From Halobacteriales archaeon QS_1_69_70 (GTDB lineage Archaea > Halobacteriota > Halobacteria > Halobacteriales > Haloarculaceae): a DNA stretch of 39,611 bases. The notes under the pieces were generated by a model that saw only the letters and a list, made by a program, of their open reading frames with translations, had not been told where the DNA came from and made no database searches. A program made the translations under genes and the position numbers. Numbering within the stretch: the stretch's first letter is position 1; each line of letters begins with the position of its first letter. The DNA is taken from positions 33,708-73,318 of the forward strand of contig PXRI01000015.1 in assembly GCA_003021005.1 (NCBI GenBank), written 5' to 3'. Of the stretch, positions 23,722 through 31,130 are shown piece by piece.

Positions 23722-24411
23722 TCACCGTCCGGCGCCGGGGCCGGCGTCCCCGAGTCGTTCGGTGACCGCGCCGACGACGTCGGTGAGGTGAGCGGTGCCC
23801 CAGACCGCGACGACGACGGCGCCGACGAGGTCGAAGACGAGGTCCAACATCGTATCGGCCAGTCCGTACTGCGTCAGCACCTCGGAACTCCCGGATGCCG
23901 CGGCCGCCAGACCGAGCGCGAACTCGATGACCTCCCAGAACACGCCGAACGCGAGCACCACCACCAGGATGAAAGCGAACATGAACGTGGGCGTGAGCCG
24001 GACGGCGTCGGAGTGTTCGTCGAACGCGCGGGCGGTGGTGTAGCCGCCGGCCGCGACGATCGTCGAGGACAGCGCGTGGGTGATGCTGTCCCACCACGGG
24101 ACGACGCTGTAGACCGTCGCGCCCAGGCCCGGGAGGCCGACCGTGCCGAGCGCGTGCAGGAAGACGGCCGTCGTGATCCAGAGCGTGAGGCCGGCGTCCA
24201 GCGGGATGTCGTAGTCCCGCTCGAGAACGGCGGGCAACAGCGACACACCGAAGGCGACCGCCGTGTTGACCAGGATGCCGGTGTTGCCCTGGGCCAACCC
24301 CACCGCGAACAGGGCGACCAGGCCGGCCTGCATCCCGCGGGTGAGCCGCAACTGCCAGCGCTCGCCGATGGCCAGTCGGTCGCCGATGCCCAGCCGGTCG
24401 CCGAGCGTCAT
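23722..24411 (-). CDS. Integral membrane protein, DUF2238-like
   Basis: The 229-residue product has about six membrane segments. The stretch WWDSITHALSSTIVAAGGY and FGVFWEVIEFALG resemble the polar-residue-containing helices of the DUF2238/YjdF-like family (D-x-x-x-H and W-E-x-x-E). That assignment is tentative. The N-terminus carries a hexapeptide repeat (GDRLGI-GDRLAI-GERWQL) from an 18-bp DNA duplication. The start ATG overlaps the stop of the upstream membrane gene (ATGA, 24408-24411), so the two are translationally coupled and probably act together. Function unknown. Confidence 0.7.
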   Translation of the reverse strand: MTLGDRLGIGDRLAIGERWQLRLTRGMQAGLVALFAVGLAQGNTGILVNTAVAFGVSLLPAVLERDYDIPLDAGLTLWITTAVFLHALGTVGLPGLGATVYSVVPWWDSITHALSSTIVAAGGYTTARAFDEHSDAVRLTPTFMFAFILVVVLAFGVFWEVIEFALGLAAAASGSSEVLTQYGLADTMLDLVFDLVGAVVVAVWGTAHLTDVVGAVTERLGDAGPGAGR

Positions 24412-25049
24412 GGGAACTCCTCGAAGTCGGCGCCGCCCTCGGTGATGCGGTCGGCCAGCGGGGCGCGCCCGCGGAAGTACCACTGGAACAGGCCGCCGGC
24501 GATGACGCCGACCACCGTCGAGGCCACGAAGTCCCACATCAGTCGCCGCTCGACGACCGCCTCCTCGACGCCCGGCTCGAGGAGGAAGGTGGTGCCGATC
24601 AGGACGTCGGCGAGCCAGCGGGCGACCGCCCACACGCCCGCCGCCGCCATGGTTGTGAGCACCACGAACGCGACCGCGAACCGACGGTTCATCCGGACCG
24701 CCGTGAACACGTGCAGTTCCACGGCGACGATGAGCGCGACGGCGGCCACGGCGACGTAGGTGGCCCCGCGGCCGGGCCCGACGCCGGTGACGACCGCGAG
24801 CGTCCGGCCCACGAGGGGCAGCGACGCGAGAAGAAGCACCTCCCAGGGCAACATGGCCCGCGGGGTCCGGAATCCGACCGGCGGCACGACGGCCAACGCG
24901 ACGACCGACGCCGCGAGACCGGCGGTCAGCAGTTCGCCCCCGACGACGGCGACGGCCGCGATCAGCCCGACCGCGGCCACGAGGAGCCACGCGACGAGGG
25001 CGTTCGCCCGGTCGTCGTGCAGGACGCGCGCCAGTGCCGTCTCTTCCAT
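24408..25049 (-). CDS. Integral membrane protein of unknown function
   Basis: The product has 213 residues and about five to six membrane segments. It begins MEETALARVLHDDRANALVA, with charged loops such as FRTPRAMLPWE and VRMNRRFAV. The C-terminal part (WDFVASTVVGVIAGGLFQW) resembles its downstream partner, so the pair may be diverged duplicates or two subunits of a membrane complex (inference). The overlap of 4 bp with the 23722 gene indicates an operon. A TATA element about 27 nt before the ATG at 25049 supports a leaderless start. No known catalytic motif is seen. Confidence 0.7.
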   Translation of the reverse strand: MEETALARVLHDDRANALVAWLLVAAVGLIAAVAVVGGELLTAGLAASVVALAVVPPVGFRTPRAMLPWEVLLLASLPLVGRTLAVVTGVGPGRGATYVAVAAVALIVAVELHVFTAVRMNRRFAVAFVVLTTMAAAGVWAVARWLADVLIGTTFLLEPGVEEAVVERRLMWDFVASTVVGVIAGGLFQWYFRGRAPLADRITEGGADFEEFP

Positions 25050-25070
25050 ACCCCGCGTTCGGACGAGGAT

Positions 25071-25080
25071 GCGTAAAAGT
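25071..25080 (-). promoter_or_regulatory. TATA element of the membrane-protein operon
   Basis: The minus strand reads ACTTTTACGC, about 27 nt before the ATG at 25049. Confidence 0.5.
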
Positions 25081-25103
25081 GTACAGCAGCGTCCGGCGCC
25101 GCG

Positions 25104-26072
25104 TTACACCACGAGGTAGACGGTCCCGTAGGCGACCAGCGCGGTCGAGACCGCGACGAGCCCCGTCATGCCGGCGTCGAGGGCGGGCAGCCGCGGACGG
25201 TCGGCGCGCCGGTCCGCGCCAGCGGGACCGGCCCGAACGTGCCGCGGATCGACCCCGATGCCAACCCCTGCGCCGGAGACCATCCCGACGCCGAGGGCGG
25301 CGGCGACGAACCGGTAGGGGGCGTCTAGCGACGGGGCCGGGACGAAGAGGACGGCCGCGGCGAACGCCAGCCCCCACGCGGCGTGGGGGCTGACGTGGTC
25401 GGCGACGCGGCGGTCCGTCGCGTGGAGGAAGACGATGGCGGCGGCCCAGACGGTGAGGAGTTCCAGCCCGAAGGCGGCAAGCAGGTGCATCGTCGGGTCG
25501 GGGTGGAGGACGACGCGGTCGGCGACGAGCGCGACATCGAGGGGGTACAAGAGGTCGGGTGGCGCGCCGGTGAACAGGTCGCCGAACGGGTGGGCGACGA
25601 GTCCGACGAGTGCCGTGCCCGCGACGGACCGGGCCGACAGCCCGCGCCGGACGCCGGCGGTCGCCAGCCCGACCACGGCGGCCACGAACGCCGCCATGAC
25701 GACCGGCGCGAGCACACCGTCCGGGGCGGCGACGGCGAGGAGTCCGAGCCCGAGTCCGGCCGCGAGGAGTCGCGACACGGTGGTCCGGGCGGCCACCAGG
25801 CCCGCCGCGCCGGCCCCCACCGCGCCGACCAGCACCGAGTGAGTCACCGACCGGTGGACCACGTTCCCCGCGGCCCAGAACGCGGCCTCCGCCTCGAGGG
25901 GACCGCTCGCGCCGACGAGCCCGACGGGAGCATAGAGGATGTCGACGTCGGGCGCGAGGCCGAACGCGCCCGCGAGGACGCCGAGAGCCAGGGCTCGCTC
26001 GGCGTCCCAGCCTGCGAGCGACGCCAGGCCGGCGACGAGAGCGAACGCCACCGTGGCGTGGCCGACGAACAT
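25104..26072 (-). CDS. DUF457/YdjM-type membrane-bound metal-dependent hydrolase
   Basis: This 322-residue membrane protein has about eight to nine hydrophobic segments and the family's histidine/aspartate motifs: MFVGHATVAF at the N-terminus, APDVDIL (about 42-48), VHRSVTHSVL (about 76-85) and HPFGDLFTG (about 168-176). The GH...PDxD...HRxxTHS...HxxxD set is the putative metal site of the DUF457 family (called LexA-binding, inner-membrane hydrolases in databases). The true substrate is unknown. The ATG at 26072 starts directly at FVGH and has a TATA element at the right distance; an upstream extension to 26090 was excluded. Confidence 0.8.
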   Translation of the reverse strand: MFVGHATVAFALVAGLASLAGWDAERALALGVLAGAFGLAPDVDILYAPVGLVGASGPLEAEAAFWAAGNVVHRSVTHSVLVGAVGAGAAGLVAARTTVSRLLAAGLGLGLLAVAAPDGVLAPVVMAAFVAAVVGLATAGVRRGLSARSVAGTALVGLVAHPFGDLFTGAPPDLLYPLDVALVADRVVLHPDPTMHLLAAFGLELLTVWAAAIVFLHATDRRVADHVSPHAAWGLAFAAAVLFVPAPSLDAPYRFVAAALGVGMVSGAGVGIGVDPRHVRAGPAGADRRADRPRLPALDAGMTGLVAVSTALVAYGTVYLVV

Positions 26073-26092
26073 ACCGGACGGAGGGGCCACGA

Positions 26093-26104
26093 GACGATAA
26101 GTTG
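26093..26104 (-). promoter_or_regulatory. TATA element of the DUF457 gene
   Basis: The minus strand reads CAACTTATCGTC, about 27 nt before the ATG at 26072. A further box-like TTTATAAG occurs at 26124-26131 in the same divergent gap. Confidence 0.5.
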
Positions 26105-26256
26105 CTCGCCAGCCTTTATGAATCCTTTATAAGCGATCGGCGGTGTTGGCCGAGGCAACTCGGGGAGGGTGAGGCGATGGTCGATACCTGGCGGGATCGG
26201 GGCGGCCGGCCGGGCCCACCGGGACGCCTATGTGCGTCACTCCGAAACAGGGGCGC

Positions 26257-27096
26257 ATGACCGGCGACGAGGCCGCGAGCGCGGGGTGGTTCGAGGACGT
26301 CGAGCCCGGTGACGACGCGGCGGCAGCCGAGGCGATCATGGCGGGCAGCGCCGACCGGCCGGCCGACTGGCCGACCCGCGCCGACGAGGCGGGATTCGTC
26401 GACGACGAAGCCGGCTACTACGACGCGCTGCACGCGGCCACGATGGCCGCGACCCGGACCGCGGTCCGCGAACGGGAGCGGGCCGACGACCAGCAGCTGA
26501 TCCACGCGGTCCGGGCCATGGACGACTGCCAGCGCGTCGCGAACGAACTCACAGAGCGGGTCGCCGAGTGGGCGGGCACCACCCGGGAGGACGCCGGAAC
26601 CGGCATCGCGTACGCCCGCGACCTCGCCGCCGGGCCCGACGATGACGATGCCGTCGTCACCCTCGCCCGGCGCGTCCGGGCCCTCGACGACGAGGCGGCG
26701 GCGCTCCGCGGCAGGGTCGAGCGGACGGCCCCCGAGGTGGCGCCGAACCTCGCCGCCATGGCGGGCCCGGTGCTCGCCGCCCGCCTCATCGCGCTGGCAG
26801 GCGGGCTCGAGTCGCTGTCGCGCAAGCCAGCCGGGACGGTGCAGGTACTGGGCGCGGAGGACGCGCTGTTCGCCCACCTCCGGGGGCAGGCGCCGTCGCC
26901 CAAACACGGCGTCATCTACATCCACGAGGCCGTCCGGGGGACCCGGCCCGGCGAGCGCGGGTCGGCCGCCCGGGCGCTCGCCGGCAAGCTCGCCATCGCC
27001 GCGCGGGTCGACCACTACTCCGGCGAGCGGAAGCCGGAGCTGGACGCCCAGCTGGCCGCCCGCATCGAGCGGATCCGGGAGCGTGAGACGGCGTGA
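26257..27096 (+). CDS. nop5: Nop5/Nop56-type C/D-box sRNP protein
   Basis: The 279-residue protein is the scaffold of the archaeal box C/D RNP that guides 2'-O-methylation of rRNA and tRNA. The N-terminal domain binds fibrillarin, a central coiled-coil (about 60-150) mediates dimerisation, and the C-terminal Nop domain is recognisable by APNLAAMAGPVLAARLIALAG and GAEDALFAHLRGQAPSPKHG. The usual Lys/Glu-rich tail is short. The ATG at 26257 is preferred over that at 26230 because homologues start close to a WFxDVxxGD motif. An AT-rich CCTATGTG lies about 27 nt upstream. Its stop overlaps the flpA start (GTGA). Confidence 0.93.
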   Translation: MTGDEAASAGWFEDVEPGDDAAAAEAIMAGSADRPADWPTRADEAGFVDDEAGYYDALHAATMAATRTAVRERERADDQQLIHAVRAMDDCQRVANELTERVAEWAGTTREDAGTGIAYARDLAAGPDDDDAVVTLARRVRALDDEAAALRGRVERTAPEVAPNLAAMAGPVLAARLIALAGGLESLSRKPAGTVQVLGAEDALFAHLRGQAPSPKHGVIYIHEAVRGTRPGERGSAARALAGKLAIAARVDHYSGERKPELDAQLAARIERIRERETA

Positions 27097-27719
27097 GGCT
27101 CCCGGACGGCGTCCAGCGGCGGTCCTTCGACGGCGAGGACGCACTTGCGACGCGCGGCGAACCGGTCTACGGCGAGCCGACCGACGGCGCGTGGCGGCGG
27201 TGGAACCCCCGGCGGTCGAAGCTCGCCGCGGTGGTCGACCGCGGCGTCGACACCGGGCTCGAGGGCGGCGAGACGGTGCTGTACCTCGGCGCCGCGGCGG
27301 GGACGACGGTGAGCCACGTCGCCGACTTCGCCGGGCCGACCTACGCCGTCGAGGTCGCCGCCCGGCCCGCCCGGGACCTCCTGGAGGCGGCGGCCCCGCG
27401 CCCGAACCTGTTCCCGCTGTTGAAGGACGCCCGGCGGCCGGATTCGTACGCCCACGTGGTCGAACCGGTCGACGTCGTGGTCCAGGACGTCGCCACCCGC
27501 GGGCAGGCGCAGGTCGCGCTCCGGAACCGGCAGTTCCTCCGCGAGGACGGCCGACTCCTCCTGTCCGTGAAGGCCCGCAGCGAGGACGTCACCGCCGACC
27601 CGGCCGCCGTGTTCGACGAGGTGCTCGCCGCGCTCACGGACGGCTACGAGGTGCTCTCGACGGCGCGACTGTCGCCGCTGTACGACGACCACCTCGCCGT
27701 GGTCGCTCGGCCGGATTGA
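27093..27719 (+). CDS. flpA: Fibrillarin-like rRNA/tRNA 2'-O-methyltransferase
   Basis: This 208-residue SAM-dependent methyltransferase is the catalytic subunit of the box C/D RNP. Features are YGEPTDGAWRRWNPRRSKLAA (start of the fold), the SAM-binding loop VLYLGAAAGTTVSHVADF (about 62-79), YAVEVAARPARDLL, and VQDVATRGQAQVALRN near the catalytic region. It starts at a GTG that overlaps the nop5 stop by 4 bp, so the pair is translationally coupled. The length is normal for archaeal fibrillarin. Confidence 0.95.
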   Translation: MRLPDGVQRRSFDGEDALATRGEPVYGEPTDGAWRRWNPRRSKLAAVVDRGVDTGLEGGETVLYLGAAAGTTVSHVADFAGPTYAVEVAARPARDLLEAAAPRPNLFPLLKDARRPDSYAHVVEPVDVVVQDVATRGQAQVALRNRQFLREDGRLLLSVKARSEDVTADPAAVFDEVLAALTDGYEVLSTARLSPLYDDHLAVVARPD

Positions 27720-27722
27720 CGC

Positions 27723-27920
27723 CACGATCCAGCCCGTGTCGGCCATCCGGGTCACGTCGTCCTCCCGGTTCAGGTCGACTATCTAGCTCGGGTCGGCTCT
27801 CCAGGATGGGTCGGCGCTCCAGGTCGGCTCGGCTATCCAGCTCGGGTCAACTATTCAGGCCGGGTCGGCGCTCCAGGTCGGCTCGGCTATCTTGGTCGCG
27901 ACCCCTATCCAGGTCGGAAC
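27723..27920. repeat. 18-bp minisatellite, about 11 copies
   Basis: The gap after flpA is filled by an imperfect 18-bp tandem repeat with consensus near GGCTMTCCAGGTCGGGTC. Eleven units fit 27723-27920 without gaps. A higher-order 54-bp period is visible: the units at 27813-27830 and 27867-27884 are identical, and the one after each is closely related. Frames through it are arginine/serine rich and do not look like haloarchaeal protein, so it is treated as non-coding. Confidence 0.85.
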
Positions 27921-27971
27921 GGCCTGCTCGACGACCGATCCCCGTGTGCGGGTGGACCGCACCGGGACACA

Positions 27972-27982
27972 TCCTATTTATC
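27972..27982 (+). promoter_or_regulatory. TATA element of the gshA remnant
   Basis: TCCTATTTATC lies about 28 nt before the ATG at 28006. The promoter looks intact although the gene is not. Confidence 0.5.
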
Positions 27983-28005
27983 CGTCCCCGGCGAACGCCC
28001 CGACG

Positions 28006-28958
28006 ATGGAGGCGGGCTCCCGCGAGGCCTTCGACCGGCTGGGCACCCTCGGCATCGAGGAGGAATTCTTCGTCGTCGACGAGACCGGCCGGCCGACCTC
28101 GGGAACGGACGAACTCGTGTACGAATCGGAGCCCCCGGCGGTCCTCGACGGCCGGCTGGACCACGAGCTGTTCAAGTGCGTGATCGAAACCCAGACGCCC
28201 ACGGTCGGGTCGCTGGCCGAGGCGTCCGAGTCGCTACTGGAGGTCCGGTCGGCGCTGGTCGAGCACGCCCGCAACCACGGCTTCGACGTCGCCGCGGCGG
28301 GCCTGCATCCGTCGGCCCGGTGGCGGGAATTAGAGCACGCCGAGAAGCCGCGGTATCGCTCGCAGCTCGACCGCATCCGGTACCCCCAGCACCGGAACAC
28401 GACGGCCGGGTTGCACCTCCACGTCGGCGTCGACGACGCCGACAAGGCGGTCTGGATCGCGAACCAGCTCCGGTGGCACGTTCCGGTCATGCTCGCGCTG
28501 TCGGCGAACTCGCCGTTCTGGAACGGCTTCGACACCGGGCTCGCGTCCGCCCGGGCGAAGATCTTCGAGGCGCTGCCGAACACGGGGATGCCGACGGCCT
28601 TCGAGGACTTCGAGGCGTTCCGGCGGTTCGAGCGGTGGATGGTCGAGACCGGTTCGATCGACGACCGGGGCGAGCTGTGGTTCGACGTCCGGCCGCACAC
28701 CGAACACGGGACCGTCGAGGTCCGGACGCCTGGCGGGCGATGCGGTACGGCCACGACGCCGACATGCTGGCGCGCTCCTCGGGGGAGACGGTCGACCTGG
28801 GCGAGGTGGTCGACCGGGAGGCCAGCCGGCTCGGCGTCTCCGGCATCCGGTCGGTGTACGACGCTGAAAGCGGCGCCGAGCGGCAGCGCCGCCTCCGGGC
28901 GGAGGCCGGTGTGGACGCGCTCCGCGAGGCGCTGCTCGTCGCGCCGGCGCTGCCATGA
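28006..28958 (+). pseudogene. gshA: Glutamate-cysteine ligase (GshA), internal deletion and frameshift
   Basis: The frame from 28006 encodes a GCS2-type glutamate-cysteine ligase N-terminus: [43 protein letters not shown], and [11 protein letters not shown] at about residue 240. Right after CGGACGCC (28723-28730) the frame changes. The gene resumes at 28731 with [13 protein letters not shown] and [21 protein letters not shown], ending at the TGA at 28956-28958. From memory of haloarchaeal GshA (about 360 residues, with a helical YVHALV-type segment between these two motifs), roughly 40 codons are missing, with a net shift of one base. The enzyme makes gamma-glutamylcysteine, the main low-molecular-weight thiol of haloarchaea. 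This copy should be inactive. Confidence 0.8.
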
Positions 28959-29001
28959 GGTGTATGTCCCGGTATTCCCTGTGTCCGGCCGATACCCATC
29001 C

Positions 29002-29527
29002 ATGTCTACCGACGAGAGAGCGGATGACGGGTCGGGCGAGCCCGTCGAGTCCGACGAGGAGGGCGTCCGGGGCACACTGGAACAGGAGGCCGGGCGGGCC
29101 GCCAACCAGTTCGACGAGGGCATCGTCGACCTGCCGGCGTGGGTGCTGGACACCGAGACGCGGGCCCGGATCTACATCTACCTCCGGCAGACCCCGGGGA
29201 GCACCAGCGAGGAGATCGCCGAGGGCACCGGGCTGTAACCCGAGCACCGTCCGGGAGGCGCTGGCGGAGCTGCACGCCGAGGAGAGCGTCCAGCGTCGCG
29301 AGCGGTCGGCCAGTGGCGCCGGCAACAACCCATACGAGTACACCGCCATCGCGCCGAGCGACCTGGTCGGCGCCATCGTCTAGGACGTGCAGGACGAACC
29401 CAACACGGTGTTCAATCTCGACGCCCACCTCGGCGTCCGCGCCGGCGAGCGGCGGGAGCCCGTCGATATCACAGTGGGCGACGGCTATGACGCCGGCGGG
29501 GACGCGATCGGCGAGAGCGACGACTGA
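29002..29527 (+). pseudogene. Haloarchaeal HTH transcriptional regulator, frameshift plus nonsense codon
   Basis: The ATG at 29002 opens an acidic protein: [20 protein letters not shown], then [20 protein letters not shown] and [10 protein letters not shown], the first helices of a winged-helix domain. At 29236 the frame hits TAA, but one base further on the +1 frame continues the recognition helix and wing (NPSTVREALAELHAEESVQR, NNPYEYTAIAPSDLVGAIV). A single inserted T in CTGTAACCC explains this. That frame then meets a TAG at 29381-29383 and continues beyond it with DVQDEPNTVFNLDAHLG, ending at the TGA at 29525. Two independent lesions argue for decay. The gene would have been a DNA-binding repressor of the ArsR/TFE-like group (inference). 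Confidence 0.72.
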
Positions 29528-29555
29528 CCGACTGCACTCCGGCGGTCTCACCACA

Positions 29556-29565
29556 GCATCTAAGC
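29556..29565 (+). promoter_or_regulatory. TATA-like element before coaD
   Basis: GCATCTAAGC lies about 28 nt before the ATG at 29589. It suggests coaD is transcribed separately from the decayed genes upstream. Confidence 0.4.
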
Positions 29566-29588
29566 CACGGCCGGACCTTGCGGGCTGC

Positions 29589-29948
29589 ATGGACGTGGTC
29601 CTCGGGGGGACGTTCGACCCTGTCCACGACGGCCACCGGGCGCTGTTCCGCCGGGCCTTCGAACTGGGGGACCTGACCGTCGGGCTCACCAGCGACGACC
29701 TCGCCCCGAGGACCCGGAACGTCGACCGGTACGTGCGGCCGACCTCCCCGGAGACCGTCGAGGGCGCCCGCCGCGTCAACGACAAACGGGCGGCGAAGGG
29801 CCTCGACCCCCTCGAGATCGAGGTCGTCGCCCACCGCCGCGCCGAGGACGGCGAGGTCATCTCCTCGACGCGGATCGTCGCCGGCGAGATCGACGAACAC
29901 GGCAACCTGACGCCCGAGCGGGAGGGTCGAACGGTCCCGCGGGACTGA
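29589..29948 (+). CDS. coaD: Phosphopantetheine adenylyltransferase (archaeal type) with internal deletion
   Basis: This 119-residue protein starts MDVVLGGTFDPVHDGHRAL, the nucleotidylyltransferase (T/H)xGH signature, then GLTSDDLAPRTRNVDRYVRP. It continues immediately with SPETVEGARRVNDKR, LDPLEIEVV and ISSTRIVAGEIDEHGNL. Archaeal CoaD is usually about 155-165 residues, and the segment between YVRP and SPET (a helix and the strand preceding a TGIA-like loop) is missing here, about 45 codons lost in frame. CoaD transfers AMP from ATP to 4'-phosphopantetheine in coenzyme A synthesis. Whether the short form works is doubtful; a second copy elsewhere would be expected if it does not. Confidence 0.8.
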   Translation: MDVVLGGTFDPVHDGHRALFRRAFELGDLTVGLTSDDLAPRTRNVDRYVRPTSPETVEGARRVNDKRAAKGLDPLEIEVVAHRRAEDGEVISSTRIVAGEIDEHGNLTPEREGRTVPRD

Positions 29949-30049
29949 CCGGATCGCCGGCCCGACGACAGCCCCACCCCACACCCGGCCCGTCGCCACC
30001 GCTGGCCGGTCCGGGCGTCGATGGCGGCGATAGAACTCGACCCCCGGCG

Positions 30050-30358
30050 TCACCAGGACGGCGGCTCCAGGCCCGCCTGGTCGACGAGCGCCTTCCAGCG
30101 CTTCTGGACCGTCAGCCGCGAGACGCCGGCGGCCTCGGCGACCTCGGACTGGGAGCGTCGCTGGCCGACGATGAGCGCGCCGGCGTACAGACTCGCCGCG
30201 GCGGTCGCCCGCTTCGAGCGGTCGGCGTCGGGCAGCGTCGAGAGGAACAGGTCCACCGCCCTCGACTTCGCCTCGCCCCCGAGGTCGAGCCGCTCGGCCG
30301 CCTCGTCGATGGCGGCGAGCCACTCCTCGTTCTCGACCTGGTCGCGGGCGCGGTACAC
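30050..30358 (-). CDS. Small TFB-like protein (single cyclin-fold repeat)
   Basis: The 102-residue protein starts at a GTG (MYRARDQVENEEWLAAID) and contains one cyclin-like domain: DEAAERLDLGGEAKSRAVDL, RATAAASLYAGALIVGQRR, then SQSEVAEAAGVSRLTVQKRW. The last is the helix-turn-helix seen in the second cyclin repeat of transcription factor B. It lacks the N-terminal zinc ribbon and the other cyclin repeat of true TFB, so it could not recruit polymerase by itself. A TATA element at 30382-30390 fits the GTG start. It might modulate transcription as a mini-TFB (inference). An open extension to 30514 reaches into the tRNA gene and was excluded. Confidence 0.78.
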   Translation of the reverse strand: MYRARDQVENEEWLAAIDEAAERLDLGGEAKSRAVDLFLSTLPDADRSKRATAAASLYAGALIVGQRRSQSEVAEAAGVSRLTVQKRWKALVDQAGLEPPSW

Positions 30359-30381
30359 GGCCGAGGGTCCGTCGGCGACGG

Positions 30382-30390
30382 CCTTAAACG
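30382..30390 (-). promoter_or_regulatory. TATA element of the TFB-like gene
   Basis: The minus strand reads CGTTTAAGG, about 28 nt before the GTG at 30358. This is the main reason for choosing that start. Confidence 0.5.
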
Positions 30391-30455
30391 GTCGGACGGG
30401 GGCAGACGGACCACGGCCGTCGGTGGCGACTCGACCGCGAGAGAGGTGGTTGCGA

Positions 30456-30465
30456 CAGCTATTTC
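30456..30465 (+). promoter_or_regulatory. TATA-like element of the tRNA-Leu gene
   Basis: CAGCTATTTC is centred about 30 nt before the first base of the tRNA at 30491. Confidence 0.45.
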
Positions 30466-30490
30466 CCGGAGACAGCGGTACGACCGCTGG

Positions 30491-30575
30491 GCGCGGGTTG
30501 CCGAGCCAGGCCAAAGGCGCAGCGCTTAGGACGCTGTCCCGCAGGGGTCCGCCGGTTCAAATCCGGTCCCGCGCA
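30491..30575 (+). tRNA. tRNA-Leu (anticodon UAG)
   Basis: An 85-nt class II tRNA. The 5' acceptor strand GCGCGGG pairs with CCCGCGC before the discriminator A at 30575. The anticodon arm is CAGCG-CTTAGGA-CGCTG, giving anticodon TAG. A long variable arm follows (TCCCGCAGGGGT), then the T arm CCGG-TTCAAAT-CCGG. The CCA end is not encoded and no intron is seen. Confidence 0.93.
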
Positions 30576-30836
30576 CTTCTCGGCTCGAACGAACGTGAGA
30601 GCCGGAAGTGCGCCGGGCGATTTGAACCCTGGGAGTCACAGCCCGGAAGCGCAGCGGAGCGAGCATCCCGGAATGTCTTCCTCCGGTTCAAATCCGGTCC
30701 CGCGCACTGAGCGAGGGACCGCAGGTACCGAGCGAGGGAGCAGGGTCGATTCGAACCCTGGAAGATGCAGCCCGGGACGCGACCGCAGGGAGCGACCCGG
30801 ACCGTCTTGCTCCGGTTCGAATCCGGTCCCGGGCAT
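30552..30836 (+). repeat. 130-bp tandem array carrying copies of the tRNA-Leu 3' end
   Basis: The T-arm/acceptor end of the tRNA (CCGGTTCAAATCCGGTCCCG) recurs at 30683-30702 and, with one change, at 30812-30831, at spacings of 131 and 129 bp. The intervening units align along their length: both contain GAT(T/C)(T/C)GAACCCTGG, CAGCCCGG, GGAGCGA and GTCTT(C/G)CTCCGG in the same order. Each unit also contains an inverted T-arm-like GAACCCTGG. No protein gene is seen between 30576 and 30936. Confidence 0.85.
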
Positions 30837-30936
30837 ACCAGCTCGTAGGCACCTTAGAGCCCAATGTGCCCAAGAGTGCTACAGCTCGAGAATGCAATCT
30901 TAGCACGAGAACGCTATCTCGTCGAGGAAACCAGCC

Positions 30937-31107
30937 TTACCGCGGCGAGACGACTTCCCCGCAACCGGGACACCCGGCGAGCATCTTCGGCCACTCGTCG
31001 GGGTGAGTATACTCGGCGAGCAGATCGTCCCGCGGGATGGTCGCCTCACAGTCGGGGCAGACACCGAGTCTCGGCTCGGGCGCGCGCTGGGGTGCGTCGG
31101 CTGCCAT
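30937..31107 (-). CDS. Small zinc-ribbon protein
   Basis: The 56-residue acidic protein has two CxxC knuckles, VCPDCEATIP and GCPGCGEVVSPR, separated by about 25 residues (LLAEYTHPDEWPKMLA). This is a complete four-cysteine zinc ribbon and ends right after the second knuckle. Such small zinc-finger proteins are abundant in haloarchaea; most have unknown roles, and a few are regulators. The ATG at 31107 is preferred over the GTG at 31134 because a TATA element lies about 30 nt before it. Confidence 0.72.
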   Translation of the reverse strand: MAADAPQRAPEPRLGVCPDCEATIPRDDLLAEYTHPDEWPKMLAGCPGCGEVVSPR

Positions 31108-31130
31108 GGACGTCGTCAGACGGGCGTCAG

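Noticed and set aside
27723-27920. Possible CRISPR array
   Set aside because: The 18-bp units are contiguous with no spacers between them. The 27-bp and 37/38-bp arrays are also contiguous, and no cas gene is present in the window.
29002-29527. Programmed frameshifting as an explanation for the regulator's split frame
   Set aside because: No slippery heptamer or downstream structure is visible at 29230-29240, and a second, independent stop (TAG at 29381) remains. Decay or sequencing error is simpler.
30359-30514. N-terminal extension of the TFB-like protein to 30514
   Set aside because: The extension would run over the TATA element and into the tRNA-Leu gene, and its residues are unlike the acidic cyclin-fold part.
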